Assembly (NCBI GenBank): GCA_020466095.1
Contig: CM035807.1
Coordinates: 50,062,752 to 50,126,751 of the forward strand
Source: Chlorops oryzae
Taxonomy: Eukaryota > Arthropoda > Insecta > Diptera > Chloropidae
Direction: 5' to 3'
Length of the DNA stretch: 64,000 bases
Positions 20,264-32,286 of the stretch are shown piece after piece. The translations under genes and the position numbers were made by a program. A model generated the notes under the pieces. The model ran no database searches. It saw nothing but the letters and a program-made list of their open reading frames with translations, and was not told where the DNA came from. Each line of letters opens with the position of its first letter. The first letter of the stretch is position 1.

Positions 20264-20685
20264 AATAAAACAATTGTTTTTTGCTAAAAGATAATGTAAA
20301 TGTATGTTTTTATTTATATATATTTATTTTTTATAACTTAAATTATTTATTTTATTTCTTTATTGTTGCAAATTTCACATACAAACAAAGTGCTTGAATG
20401 CTGCAAACAAATTGGCCGTTTACATGAGTAAAGTTTACATGTAGAGTGCGTCTTCTGCGCTCATTTTTCTGCTCTCGAAAAGTGGATTTTATTGCTGTTC
20501 TGCCCAACGGAACTGGACGAAGTTTTACTTGCACGTAGCTGAATATATTTCCTTTATGACAGGTAGTTGAAATCCTGAAGAAATAACCACGAAATATAAA
20601 TAAATTGTATAAAATTCCTACTGGCCACACCTGTACTTGGTTATACGTTCTCGTAGTAAAAGCCGGTTATAAGGACTAGGGTTAA

Positions 20686-21611
20686 AGTTTATTAGTGCTT
20701 CTGTTTGATTTTGTCGCCCGAAAAATTGAAAAATATCCAAAAAATTATATCACGTAAGGATTTCGAGAAAATTCCGTTTCAAATTATGAGCACCATTGCA
20801 TAATTTAAATGTTACTCAAAAAAAAAAATTTTTCGTATTATTTTTTGAATAGTTTGAATTTTTTCATTAATCACATATAATCTCCATTATTTTTGAATTT
20901 TTTCGTAATCGTAAACTTTTTATGTGCAGTTTTGTGTGCAGATAATCAAATACAGGCACGGCAGAGCGCCGTTTACATGGGTATTTTACCCACTCGAAAT
21001 TTTTCAAGTAAATATTTCACTCTGTAGGAATATCACGAAAGTTTTTCAATATTAGTCCAAAAGTTAATTTTTGGTGACATTTTGAGATCGAAAAAATAAA
21101 TTAAGACAATCTGACTTAACCAAGTATCGGGATTTGCTATATTCACCGACTACTTTCAGAAGTTCTAAAGATTATTTTTTTAAAATGAAGTGTAAATTTT
21201 GGTTATTAAATGTGTAATATGAAATAATATTTTTATTATCTTTTAATGTACTTGATATTGGTATGTCGATTTTGTTGGAACTTTCCATACCACTGAACCA
21301 CAGCAAAACACACTCTCGATCAACTACCCTCTCGGGTTAACTCTGTTCTGATTGTAAAAAATTATTAAAACTTTTAATTAATAAAATCAGCAATGATTGT
21401 TTGGTTTGGTTTAAGTTATAAAATTTTCAGTAACTTTTATACGCACACTATGGTGCTTCTTCTTTTGGAGTTCTGTTTCTTACTTTTTAATACTTTTGTT
21501 ACGACTTACGGTTTCATTGACGTATTGTTTCGAAAGAATGTAAATTGTTAGGCAGCCAACAATTGGAAATATAAAATCCCCCCCGTCTGAAAATCCTGGC
21601 TACGTGCCTGT
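20686..21611. other. Unassigned AT-rich spacer
   Basis: Lies between the piggyBac-like right end and the decayed BEL element. No gene, terminal repeat or tandem array is recognised. Long A/T runs prevail and no open frame exceeds noise. Confidence 0.5.
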
Positions 21612-22740
21612 AATAGGGTGTCGTTCATTATATGTAAGAGTGGCATATGCTAATCGACCATCAACTCGCATGGTTTTCTCTTTATCAAGAAAGGGATTTA
21701 AAGAAAGTAGTGAGCTTTAACGCGATATGGGTTGGGAATTTAAGAGTGCGTTATATTCGTTAGAAAAGCATCTCTTTTGGGTGGTTACAATGAGAACCGT
21801 TTTAGCATGTGAAATTTTCTCTTGGGTTTAATTCCCGATCATGCGGTCTTGTTTTCGACAATTCGTGAAGAATCGCAAGACATATGCAATCACTCTGAGT
21901 GATCGTGAGAAACATGAGAAGCGAGATAAAATATCTTCACTCTCTATGCTGGTGTGAAAAGTTTCGACTTTTCTAGTTTCGCTTGGAGACACCGTGGATA
22001 GTGCAGCCTTGGGCCAAAATTCGTCAGTCTTTTTTAGCCAGTGCGGTCTTTCCCACCACAACAAGCTGACCGACAACTCGTCTAAATGTCTACATGTATC
22101 CATGTAGCATTTCCCACATTTTTAAAAATTTGTGAGATGCGATTGGCAACATAAGTTTTCCAATGACGGGGTGGTTTTTCTAACCATGCCAAGACTATAG
22201 ATGAGTCTGCCAAAGAGTGATTTTTGTGTATTTCAATGGGAGATTCTCTATGACCATTTTCAACAATTTCGAGAGCAAAACTGCAGCACATAGCTCTAGG
22301 CGACGCAAACTGATCGTTTGGAAGGGTGCTACTTTGCTTTTCGCTACCAGAAGATGTGTTGTGAATCCATTATCAGGTAGTGTAGACCGAACGTAGATTG
22401 CCGCGCAGTATGCCTTTTCAGATGAGTCGCAAAAGCCATGTATGTCGATTATCAGGATGTTTTTCAATCCAACGGGGTATTTTTATAGTGTCGATTGCTG
22501 TTAGGTTAGAAATAAATGAGTTCCATCTCAGCAATGACAGTGGCTTCACGCATGTGTCCCAATCAGTTCCTTCCAACCAAAGTTGTTGAATTAAAATTTT
22601 TGCTTGGATAAGCAATGGGGTTAACCAGCCGGCTGGGTCAAAAAGGCTTGCTATAGAAGCCTCTTTGTGATCGAAGTTGTTGGAGAAATGGGTTTGACTG
22701 TGTAATGAAATGCATCGAAAACCGCATTCCACCTTATCTC
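21612..22740 (-). pseudogene. BEL/Pao RNase H and integrase N-terminal fragments
   Basis: 22,418-22,732 carries the SLFDPAGWLTPLL linker after RT. 22,195-22,467 carries the RNase H-like [15 protein letters not shown] and [11 protein letters not shown]. 21,828-22,103 continues the linker. Near 21,620-21,720 lies a pattern like NPFLDKE...[10 protein letters not shown], which precedes the integrase zinc module in BEL elements. The remainder of integrase is absent. Confidence 0.75.
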
Positions 22741-23400
22741 CAGGGTTTTCGTCTGACTTGCCGATTCAAATTTGAGAAAATTCTCATCGAACAAATAATT
22801 GGAAGCTACATTGGCAAGCAAATCCGGATGATTTTCTGTAATTTTCCTTAAAGGAAAACCAGCTGATTGCAGGGTGCTCTGAAGTTGTGATAAAGCCTGT
22901 TTTGCTAATGCGATATCATAACTACCTGATAAAATATCATCAACGTATGTCTCACTTTTCAGAATAGCGGATGCTAATGGGTTGTTCGTCTTCGGCCAAT
23001 TGCTGCAAAGTTCGAAGGGCCAAGAAGGGTGCACAGTTCACACCGAATGTGACAGTTTTGAGTTGAAAATCTTCAATTGGATTGCCTGGGTTTGTTCGGA
23101 AAACAAAACGTTGAAAGGGTCGGTCTTCTGGGTGTACATAAATTTGTCTGTACATTTTCTCAATGTCGCGGTTGAACACATATTTATGAGTGCGCCATTA
23201 TAGGAGAAATGTCATTAGATCTTTTTGCAAAATGGGTCCAGTGTGTAGTATATCATTGAGTGACTCTTACTTTAGTCGTTGTACTATCGGGTTTCATAAT
23301 TGCATGATGCGGCAGATAAAAAGAGTGATAATTGCCATCTTGAATAATTTCTGTTCGAGGACATCTTTCAGCATGGTTGAGGGTTAAGTATTCGTCTAAG
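22651..23400 (-). pseudogene. BEL/Pao reverse transcriptase fragments
   Basis: Fragments in several frames. Near 23,270-23,340 is a YLPHHA(I/V)-type motif, then DIEKMYRQIYVHPEDRPFQRF (22,952-23,179 frame), then ETYVDDILSGS with the catalytic YVDD (22,651-23,034 frame). Part of the palm between the first two is missing, so a deletion as well as frameshifts broke RT. Confidence 0.82.
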
Positions 23401-23408
23401 ACTTCAAA

Positions 23409-24155
23409 TTATTTGGGTTTTAAATCGGGTTTTTTCTCGAGCGTTTGTTCAATTCGTTCAAATTGTTTGGAAGCAATGTAGCGTGAGGGTCCTAAAGATA
23501 TTTCATTTGGAAATTCATCTTTGAAAGGTAAACGAACTAAATATTTGCCATTAGATAGACTAATTGTAGTTCTTTTATAGAAATTTTCGCAAAACTGATC
23601 TGAGTCGGAAAGGGGTTGCTTTTCTCGAACTTCTTCCATCTCCCAAAATTTTTTGATTTGATCACTCAAATCGGGTATTTGCTCAACTTGTACTCCTGTT
23701 GAGAAATTAGAAATAGTTGGAGTGACTATTCCACTCAAAAACCAACCAAAAACTGTATTTTGCGCTAATAATGTACCACTGGCATTTTTTCTGAGACCTT
23801 CAAGTATAATAAGGGGAATAACGTCACTTCCTATCACCATGTCAATTGGCGCTGGCCTGTTAAAATTGGGGTCGGCAAGGGTTAAGCCGTAGAATGCGGA
23901 TAGGTCTGGCATCGCAAATGAACATGATGGTAAGAAGTTCGTTAATTTCGGGAGCATAATGGCCTTTACTGGAACTTTGACGCTATGAGAGGGTGATGCA
24001 AGGGTCAATGCGCACGACTTCGTGACATTTTTGAATGAAGTTCCTCCCATGACCGAGATCGTTGCATTTATGGGTTCACATGGCAACATTAAACGTTTAT
24101 GAGTTCGCTCAGAAATGAAAGTGCGTTGGGAACCTTGGTCAATTAAGGCAACCAC
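23409..24155 (-). pseudogene. BEL/Pao protease and RT start
   Basis: Begins with the aspartic protease motif ALIDQGSQRTFIS, in the same frame as the upstream Gag. The middle contains IDMVIGSDVIPLI and NTVFGWFLSG, which in this family link protease to RT. It ends LEKKPDLKPK at a stop, and the RT N-terminal palm continues in fragments below it. Confidence 0.8.
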
Positions 24156-24173
24156 TGTGAATAATTCTCCAGA

Positions 24174-25682
24174 CTAAAGAATCGAAACCAGTGCTGTTGG
24201 AAGTATCACGCTGTTTTGGTTTGACGTGTTCAAACTATTTACATCTTGGGTCCTAGGTACATTATTGGAAGAACATGGCGTTTCATTGGCTGTTACTGTG
24301 AGGATTTGTGTATGAAGTGTTGCAGTGGCTCCAGGGGTTTGCGAATTGGGTGCTTGCTGCAGATGGAGCATCGTGTGATGCTGCTTTTTACAGTACAAGC
24401 ATGCAAAATTGCTTTTGCAGTTCTTCTTTGTGTGCGAAATCGCTAAACAATTTGAACATAATTTATGCGCTGTTACAAATTTACTCCTATCCTGAACAGT
24501 CATGTTTTTGAAAGTAGCGCATAGTCTGATTGGGTGCGGTTCTTTGCATAGAGGACAAATAGTTTTTTGGGACCTTTTATTATCTTCTGCATTGAAAGAC
24601 TGTGTCGCAGCATTGGGTTTGCTATTAAGATTTGACTGGGGTTTGCCTTGCTGACGTAATGAATTATTTGGGTAGCGAGATTGGAATTGGGATTGACTAT
24701 TGAAATTAGGTGGCTTTAAGTTGTTCACGCGCTCAACAACTTCTGACCTTGAAATTAAAAATCTTTCCATCTCTTTCCATGATGGTAAATCTTTATGTGA
24801 ATTTAATGACTGCTCCCATAAAGAGAGTGTCATTTTTGGGAGCTTACTTGCACATAAATAAACTAAAATAGGATCCCAATTTTGTGTGCTTATGCCTTGT
24901 GATTCCAATGTGGCAAGGCAATCACTGATAGTGACTTGAACCTTTTGGATCGACTCACTACTTTCGGCAGTGGCTGTGGGTATATTTAATAAAGTCCTTA
25001 GCTGATTATCAACTAACACTCGTCTATTGTCGTACCGGACACGTAGTGCTTCCCATGCTAGCAAAAAATTTTCGCCTGAAAGCGGGTAGTGCTGAACAAT
25101 TTTTCCTGCGCTGCCTTTTGTCTTTTGCCTTAAGTAATAAAGTTTCTGGACAGGGTTGAGGCGGGTGTTATTAATGTAGATGGCTTTGAATAGGTCTCTA
25201 AATGCTGACCAAGTCTCGTAGGAGCCTTCAAAAGCCTCCGTGTCGCAGGGTGGGACGGACATACTGGTGTATTGGGATGGGTTGTCCAGCACAAATGATG
25301 ACTTGTTGTGAAGAGTTTGGGTGCCAGCTTTGGCGGTAGCACTAAAAGTCTGCAACATTTCATTAATTTTTGCTTTACATGCATGAAATGATTCAGTGCA
25401 TTTATCGAATTTAGCACCAGCTGATTTTTTGAATTTGTCCGTAGATGCCTCTTCATTGCTGAGCATGGCATCCTCGTAAGCACTAAATAAAGAGTTCCAC
25501 CTACGGTCTAAGTCAGGTAACTTAGACTCAAGTACGCCTTGGGTGAGGTCTTCTAATGGGGTGTTATCAATTTTTGCACAAAATTTGATTAAGTCATCAG
25601 ACCGAAAATCCGGTTGTTGGAGCAGGGGGAAAGAATACCGAAAATCCCAACTTAGAAGAAAGTGAATAGTGAACATACCCAT
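24174..25682 (-). pseudogene. BEL/Pao Gag (502 aa frame)
   Basis: Contains the Gag pattern typical of BEL/Pao. A capsid-like region around residues 150-330 includes SFEGSYETWSAFRDLF-like spacing, VQKLYYLRQKTKG and VRYDNRRVLVDNQL. It is followed by knuckles starting CPLC, CSNC and CLYC (about 400-460). The frame ends in TAG at 24,174, and the protease continues in the same frame after that stop. The first residues (MGMFTIHF...) do not look like Gag and may derive from other sequence. Confidence 0.8.
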
Positions 25683-27310
25683 ATATTCCCTTTATAGACA
25701 ACTAAATATTAGAGCTTAGTTTTACTTAGCACCCTATAGTCAGTTTTGCAACAGTGTGTTTGCCACATAATTTTTTTTGCAAATATCATATATAAAGAGT
25801 TTTTCCGTTCGAAGCAATTATCTTGTTTGACTGTAGACTCTACACCCTACGAACGGTATTAATAATTCGGTGTACCCAAAACAATCTTCGATTTAAAAAA
25901 AAAAAAAAATTTCAATTCATATTTATTGTTTTATTATATTTTATATTAAAAGAGAAATATATAAATAAAATGTCTCAACAAGAAAATGATGCACCCACTT
26001 CGGCAAAAATCGGCTCGCTTTTCTCTAGGGATCTATATATATATGTATGTATGTATATGGGTAATTTTCCGCTTCTAAAATTTTTCCCGCTCGCTTTTCT
26101 CTAGAGATCTATATATATATGTATGTATATGGGTAATTTCCCGCTTTTTACTTTTCGCGCATTTTTAAGCTGATCTCATATATGTATATATTAATGTGTT
26201 TAATTTGCCGCTTCGAGGAGAAGGAATTTTTTCGTATTTGCCTGGGATTAGGTATGTATGTATGTGCGTATGTATAATTTACGGGTTTTTTTTTACACCT
26301 TTCCCGCGAATTTTGTCTGAGTTTTATGTAAATATATAAAACATATATATATATTCCCCTGGAGAGAGTTATTTGAAAATCTAACGGAAAACTCGGGAAA
26401 GTATACACAGATATTGGGGTTACTGCACTCTAATTTCTGCTTTTTTTTTTTGTAAGTTATTCTTGGCTACAGTACCTTGCTTTTTGGGGCATACTCAATC
26501 CTTTTAATAATTTGTGTAGCGTTATGATACGCCGACCTCGACCAGATCCGCCAGAAATACGCCGAGTCTACAGCAATTCCACCACCAGAAAACAGCAACC
26601 ACAGCAACAACAGCAAACAGCGTATACTGCACTCCGAATGTCTCCTTTTGCTTTTTTTCCGTTTTTTGTTTATTACTATTTTCCGCCGATTTTCCCGTTT
26701 AGATTTATTTTTTTTATATTATTTTTATTTTATATATATTAATTTTAACTTTATATTTTTCTTACAATTACTATATTGTCTCAAAAAAAAAATTTTTCCT
26801 TTTGTAGGGTTTTCAAAAGAGTTTTATATGGGGTTTTTCACCAAAAGACAAAGTGTTTTATATTTTTTCTTTGCTATTTGGAATGACTTTAAGGGGGTTT
26901 TTTTTCTCAAAGAGTTTATTAAAGTTTCGTTTATTTTCTTTTTCCTCAGTGAAAACGTTTTTATATTTTATTACAACGTAGACTCTTTTTTTTTATACTG
27001 ATTCGCGTTTAGCGTCGAAGGACCATGAAAAATACGTTTGCTTCGGTTTGAAATGCGCGGTGGTACTAAAGAGCGAGTCAATTTAAGCGTTCACGTTTAT
27101 TGTTCGTATTAAAGTTAGTAAGGAGTGATTTGAACACACGCTTATATACATATTTTTTGGCGGGCAAACATTCTAGCCCTGGAAGAATACTGGGTGCATC
27201 TTAAGCTATCGTTTACATTTCATTTTTTACATTAATTCATTCATTTCAATTTTCTGATTTTACACAATTCAATATTTCTGATTTTATACAATTCAAATAT
27301 CTTAAGTCCA
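25683..27310. other. AT-rich region between BEL and LINE remnants
   Basis: Non-coding as far as I can see. It holds TATG-type microsatellite runs (26,030-26,060, 26,110-26,130), a CAA/CAG-rich patch (26,565-26,620) and long T runs. A possible LTR edge is TGTTTGCCCGCC on the minus strand, starting at 27,170 and followed by ATATGTATATAAG. It could be the 5' LTR region of the BEL element, but there is no second copy to confirm it. Confidence 0.4.
26013..26150. repeat. Tandem duplication, 76-bp unit
   Basis: GCTCGCTTTTCTCTAG starts at 26,013 and again at 26,089. Each is followed by a TATATATGTATG run and GGGTAATTT(T/C)CCGCTT. Two copies, slightly different in the microsatellite length. Confidence 0.85.
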
Positions 27311-27493
27311 CGTCTTCGACACCTTGCTTCATTGATAGAGGTTGTGATCAACTTAACGGCTTTGTCAATTTCTATAGTATTGGTTAGTTGTCGTTCACCA
27401 TAAGGGCCTTACGTGTTGTTTATTACATATTGAAAAAGGCGACAGTTGGCTCCACGAAAGTTAAGAGCGAATTTTATAAGTTTATTGTATGAG
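27311..27493 (-). repeat. Duplicated LINE endonuclease segment
   Basis: About 175 bp nearly identical to 29,539-29,709, in the same orientation (shared words GGTTGTGATCAACTTAACGG and AGGCGACAGTTGGCTCCACG). It abuts the RT fragment at 27,497, so LINE sequence is joined out of order here. Confidence 0.88.
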
Positions 27494-27496
27494 AAT

Positions 27497-27675
27497 CGGA
27501 TGCTGCTTTGACGTCAAACAAAAACATACCTGTTGACTTTTTACACCGAAAGTTCCTTTTGAACATTTTCTTAATTTTAAATGAGGGGTGGTAAGTGCTG
27601 TGTTAAGATCTGAACCCATATTACTGTGTAAGAAGTAGATTTTTATATTCTCTAAAGATGTTCAATTCCTCCTTA
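27497..27675 (-). pseudogene. LINE reverse transcriptase, motif A region
   Basis: Minus-strand translation gives a GFRS-type motif, then KSTGMFLFDVKAASDS. This is RT motif A with the catalytic Asp (the family usually has AFD at the end). Frame changes occur between them. It continues the RT start found at 28,840-28,990 across the inserted element. Confidence 0.7.
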
Positions 27676-27679
27676 TAGT

Positions 27680-28824
27680 AGGGAAGCCCAAGAGGGGATT
27701 TTTGCAGTTACTCGAGCGTGTCAGAAAATATTATGGGGAGAAAGCTTGCACCCTGTTATATGGCCCCACCATATATGAGCGCTCAATATTGGGGTGTACG
27801 TTGAGGGCAACCCGTCAGATTAGTAAAAAAAAATCGATCCTCTGAAAAACTCGAGCGCGTCAGATTAAGAGAAGGTACGTTTAGTAGATGTTAAAAAGTG
27901 TATATTTCAATTCTCTGACAATTTGAGCGTGGCATAAGGAAATAGGTGAGTACCAAAGTTGCAAAAAAAAAAAAAACGTCAACTCGAAATACTCGAGCGC
28001 GATTGGTTTTTGTTTTATTTTGAAGGAAATCCTTTAATGATCACGAAAAATATATAATCTGACGTTTTTCGTTGGGCAAAGTAGTAAAAAATGGCACATT
28101 TAGTCGCAATAGCTTTGGCTAGGTTGTAGTGTATTCAAATGATTTTGTGAATTTAAAAATAAGCATTCCGTGTCAATAAAGAGCTTTTGAATTTGAAAAG
28201 CTGTGAATCGCGAATCCTTTTCGGTTCCTTTTTTCTCTCTATTTCTCTCTCTCCATATAAATAAATAATCTCATTATAAAAAGAAACGAAAGAAAATTTT
28301 GGTCATTTGTCAGATTAACATTCAGGGCGACTAAGACACCAAGTTGATCCCTCTGCATAAAAATCTGACGCGCTCGAGTATCTCAAGGTTACAATTTTTT
28401 TTTTACATTTTCAAAAATCATTCATGAGCTTTGGCCACCTCCAAAACGTCAGTCATTGATATAGGACACTTTAAGGAGTCCACTTAACATTCACTGTGAA
28501 TATCTGACACGCTCGAGTAACTGTTTTTTTTAAAATTTTTTTCCACCTCTTTTTATGGCCAACCACCTCCAATTAAATGTCAGATTAATATATAATGGTT
28601 ATCAAGAACATAAAGCGCGTTTACTGTATCAATGTTTGACGCGCTCGAGTATTGCAATGTGTCCATTTTTTTTTTTTACATTTTTGACCATTCTTACACG
28701 CTCTCATCCCCATTAAAATGGAAAGCTTTACATAGACTTTTTTTGTTTAAGCACGTAAACTTCACAATCCAATAAGTTTCCATGACGCTTTAGTAACTGC
28801 AAATTTAGCATCTCGGGCTCCCCT
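27680..28824. mobile_element. Inverted-repeat element with regularly spaced CTCGAG motifs
   Basis: The ends are inverted: left AGGGAAGCCCAAGA with TTTGCAGTTACT shortly after; right, reverse-complemented, AGGGGAGCCCGAGA with TTTGCAGTTACT. Inside, a motif close to CTGACGCGCTCGAGTA recurs. The left half has it in one orientation (CTCGAG at 27,711, 27,850, 27,992). The right half has it inverted (28,373, 28,512, 28,644, and a decayed copy near 28,787). Spacing is 132-146 bp. The units also share T runs and GTCAGATTA words. The centre (about 28,030-28,340) has no such motif and no coding frame. It interrupts LINE RT. The family is not recognised; fold-back-like architecture is inference. Confidence 0.75.
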
Positions 28825-28839
28825 ATTATTAATAATTTT

Positions 28840-29302
28840 TCCATTATCTTCCCCAGCTAACTAAGTAAGCTAATGTGTCTATATGAGTTCGGATTACTAG
28901 GATCCTTTCCAGCTGTAAGTATTGGAATGCTTTTGGACTTTATCCATTCCGTTGGAAAATAGGAGATGCGCAACCATGCAATAAAAATGTTAGCTATAAA
29001 AACTATGGCACTAGAAGGTAGATTTTTGAGGCATAAATTCTGTATTCCGTCAATGCCAAGAGATTTTTTGCTTTTAGAGTTTTGATTTGCTGTGAGATTC
29101 TGGGTGGGTTAACCTGCATGGTTTCTTCGGTGGAAGCGTTACTGAATAGTGCACCGATAGACGCTTGTACAAGGAGTTCAGTAGAGTGGTTACCTAACCA
29201 TTCTGGAAGAGTGTGATTCGTCGCAAATTTATGGGCAAGTAATTGAGCTTTGTCGGAATCAGAGTAAAACCTTATATTATTGTCCCGAAGAGTAGGAATC
29301 AA
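28840..29302 (-). pseudogene. LINE ORF2 linker and RT start
   Basis: 29,003-29,302 encodes the linker (SDSDKAQLLAHKFATNH) between endonuclease and RT. Downstream, after frame changes, come LRISYFPTEW and SIPILTAGKDPSNPNSYR, then ISLLS and LGKIMEKLL. These are the classic first RT motifs of Jockey-type LINEs. The frame is cut at about 28,824 by the inverted-repeat element. Confidence 0.78.
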
Positions 29303-29367
29303 TTTGTTTTTGTTCTTAAAAGCTTTCGCAGTTTTCCAAAGTCAAGAAGATGCATTGGGAAAGGATT

Positions 29368-30410
29368 TCAAAAATTCGTTCCATTTTTATTGCTGAATAT
29401 AAAAAGGTGATTTTGTATTGCCGCATTTTGTTTCCGTACCTCGTGCCTGTAGTAAGGGAGCCTATAAATTATACACAATATAATGGTAATTCGATTGGCA
29501 CAATTATTTCTAATAATAATTTTTGGGACAGCTATATCCCTTGCTTCATTGATAGGGGTTGTGATCAACTTAACGGCTTTGTCAATTTCTATAGTATTGG
29601 TTAGTTGTCGTTCACCATAAGGGGCTAACTTGTTGTTTATTACATATTGGAAAAGGCGACAGTTGGCTCCACGAAAGTTAAGAGCGAATTTTATAAGTTT
29701 ATTGTATGAGTTATCAAGGGTTGTAAAAACTGGGAGGTGATCCGAAGCAAGAGAGTTTAATGTGACTTGGCCCGAAAGTTTAAGGGGAGTATTGGTGTTG
29801 AAGATGTCTATGGCTGACGGATTTGCATGGGCTTTACTGGGAATATGGGTCGTGCTGCATGGATAAGCCATTGTAAAAACGTTTGTGGATAGTAACTCAG
29901 TAAGGATATTTTCCCATGTATTCGCCCTCGAACAGCCCGAAGCTTGGTTTCTGCAACTCAGGTCACCTCCAGTTATATACGGGTTGGTGCAGCGAGAAGG
30001 TTTTTTAAGGTCAGATCTAAATTCGTGTTTCCTTAGCTATGAAGGGCCTGCCGCTCGGCCGGGTAAGTAACAGCTCACTATTTTTAATTTCCTTCTATTA
30101 GATAATATTAATTTAATGCCTATATTCTCAACTAATTTTGTCTGAGTTTCTGATAGTTGTTTGTGTTTGATAATTTTCTTACCAATATTGCAACACCACC
30201 GCCTCTTTTTCATCCACGGTTGCGACGATATATAAAATAGTTAGGGTGCTTAAATGAGATTTCAGCAGAAATCCATGTTTTCTACAACAAAGCAACATCA
30301 ACACTTTTCTTAACCAAAAGCTCAAAGTATTCAAAATGTTTCTGCCTTATTCCACGAGCGTTCCAGGCAACAATTTTAATATTGTGACTTATATCCATGA
30401 TAGGAATTTG
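29368..30410 (-). pseudogene. LINE ORF2 apurinic-like endonuclease
   Basis: Begins with IKIVAWNARGIRQKHFEYF (the N-terminal Asn motif of the exonuclease/endonuclease/phosphatase fold) near 30,360-30,400. It reaches PSAIDIF and LNSLASDHLPVF (the C-terminal Asp-His pair) near 29,770. Stops break the first part; 29,368-29,871 is an open 167-aa frame. The domain nicks target DNA for target-primed reverse transcription. Confidence 0.82.
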
Positions 30411-30984
30411 AATGCTAAACTAGTCACGGTGCCTTTTAACGAATTTACATGAATAGTTCGTACATCTTGAGTTTTTTTTTTGCTGACTATTGAAATATGT
30501 TGCTTCTACATCATTTAAAACCTTAAATCAAAATCTTTTATCCAGGGCTTTCTGAGAAAATTTCATTTAAATTTTTTTTATCCACCTGATTCTTATTTAC
30601 AAAAAATTTTTATTTCAATACATAAGTCATACTATATACAAATGAATTTGGTTATTTATCGATTAAGATAGTGTTTCATTTTTGACCAGCAAAATTTTTT
30701 ACACAAAATGGCCGAAGACTCGTTTTTTATTTGTTTATTAAATGCATTTTTATTATTTTTCAATTCTCAAATTTGTTACAAATGTAAGCTGTTGTAGAAG
30801 CTGACAGCTCGTAGAAGTCGTTAAGCATAATCTGGACGACTAGGTAATACTTTGTTAAATTCCCATACAAACTATAAGAAATTAAAATGAACCGACTCCA
30901 TAGCCTGTTCGCTAAACTAACCTAGTCCTCTGTCAGCATTTTCACAAAACTGTTCGATATCGAAAAATTCTGCACGGAATGTGA

Positions 30985-32035
30985 AACTGAAGCGTTGTCC
31001 TGGGAAAAATCTTGCTATTCCCAACGCGAATTTACGCATGGCAGTCCTACCTTTGAAGGAAATTCATGTAAGAAACTTTTGGAAAACATTAAGGCTCCTC
31101 ATTCAGCAATGTGACGTATGTAATGTTTGTAGTTTTACTCAACATCTGTCAAACTGTATAAGCGCACTGTTAATGTCAGGGACAATTAAGGGCTGACGTA
31201 CCTGTTCTTGAAGATGAAGATGTGAGAACTCCGGTTGCTTTTTAATTTTTGTTTGCCGGCGGTTGCGCGACGCGATTAAAAGTTCTTAATGTTAATTTTG
31301 TTCTTAAATTTTTCACTAATTTTGTCCTTTGTAGATAGATAGTTCACGAGTTTTAATTTTCCTTTTATATTTATTTTTGGGGTTTTGTGTTTTTCACTCG
31401 GGACGCGGGTGTGTAGTTTTGCACGGACGATCAGCTTCGGACTCTTAAAATTCGATTGAAGTTGCGGAGCGGCGACGCGCGTGCTAGCGAAAACGATCAA
31501 AGACTGTGCCGGCGTTGCTGGAGGTCGAACTGTTGAACGCGAGAGAGCAAAGGGTTTCGTTAAATCTGTTCGATTAAGGGCTCGTCCCCATAGCGGCTAC
31601 GGCTACGGCGAAAAACGGACCCGCACCTTAAACGGAACTCTGTAAAATTCGTGAAATTGACTCAAAATCAGCTGATTTTGATGTGTCAAACATACTTCTT
31701 ACTTTACACACACAATTTACACAACGGAATCGATGTGAAAACTTTGTAAATGAAGCTCCATACAAAATTTAACAGCTATTAAAAAAAATTAATAACTTCA
31801 CTCAGCTCACACGGTGTATATATGCTGAATGCCGAACGTTTTTGATCTCTTGCTTAATACAAACAATTTAGCAATACCTAAGTATGTTAAAGTTTTCCAT
31901 GACCCTAAAAATGTTGTACCTGCATGTTTTGGATCACACCTGCACGTGCACTTTAAAACATATATAGCAGATTTAAAAAAAAAATTACATAAGCTTAGAT
32001 GTTAGCATAACGCCTTTAATCCATGCAGTACTTTT
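30985..32035. other. Unique core of the fold-back element
   Basis: A 71-codon frame at 30,981-31,196 has a CDVCNVC cysteine cluster but no recognised domain. 31,240-31,620 is notably GC-richer than its surroundings and resembles a captured promoter or leader. No long frame. Origin unknown. Confidence 0.4.
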
Positions 32036-32286
32036 CCATATCGAACAGTTTTGTGAAAATTGTGACAGAGGACTAGGTTATTTTAGCGAGCAGGCTATGG
32101 AGTCGGTTTATTTAGATTTCTCTAAGTCTGCATGGGAATTGGACAAAGAATTACCTACTCATCCAGATACTGCTAAACGACTTCTACCCAGCAAGCCAGG
32201 TACGCGTATTAATCTAGGTTACTCACTAGTTTTATACACGGATTCTTTCAGTCACACGAATATAAATGGGCGAATATAGATTTATA

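Larger units (their letters stand above)
8104..20681. mobile_element. piggyBac-like non-autonomous element, split by nested LTR elements
   Basis: The left end reads TTAA then CCCTAGTC (TTAA 8,100-8,103); the right end reads GACTAGGG then TTAA (20,682-20,685). TTAA duplication with CCCTAG-type inverted ends is the hallmark of piggyBac. The two ends share further inverted matches (TTTATACCCGG against CCGGTTATAAGG, and an internal GTGGCCA word). Removing the inserted LTR element leaves only about 670 bp, with no transposase frame. This is therefore a short non-autonomous member. Confidence 0.8.
21612..25682 (-). mobile_element. Decayed BEL/Pao retrotransposon, internal part only
   Basis: Reading leftwards from 25,682: Gag with zinc knuckles, aspartic protease, RT with YVDD, RNase H and the start of integrase. 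The trace ends near 21,612 within the integrase N-terminal region (a pattern like [16 protein letters not shown]). The integrase core and both LTRs are not found. Numerous frameshifts and at least one deletion inside RT show it is old and dead. It differs from the young BEL element at 41.9-50.7 kb. Confidence 0.88.

Noticed and set aside
20352..20630. 92-codon minus frame as a piggyBac transposase remnant
   Set aside because: No acidic triad or Cys-rich end, low-information sequence; the element is only about 670 bp and looks non-autonomous.
26512..27001. Phe/Tyr-rich frames
   Set aside because: Low-complexity translation of T-rich DNA.
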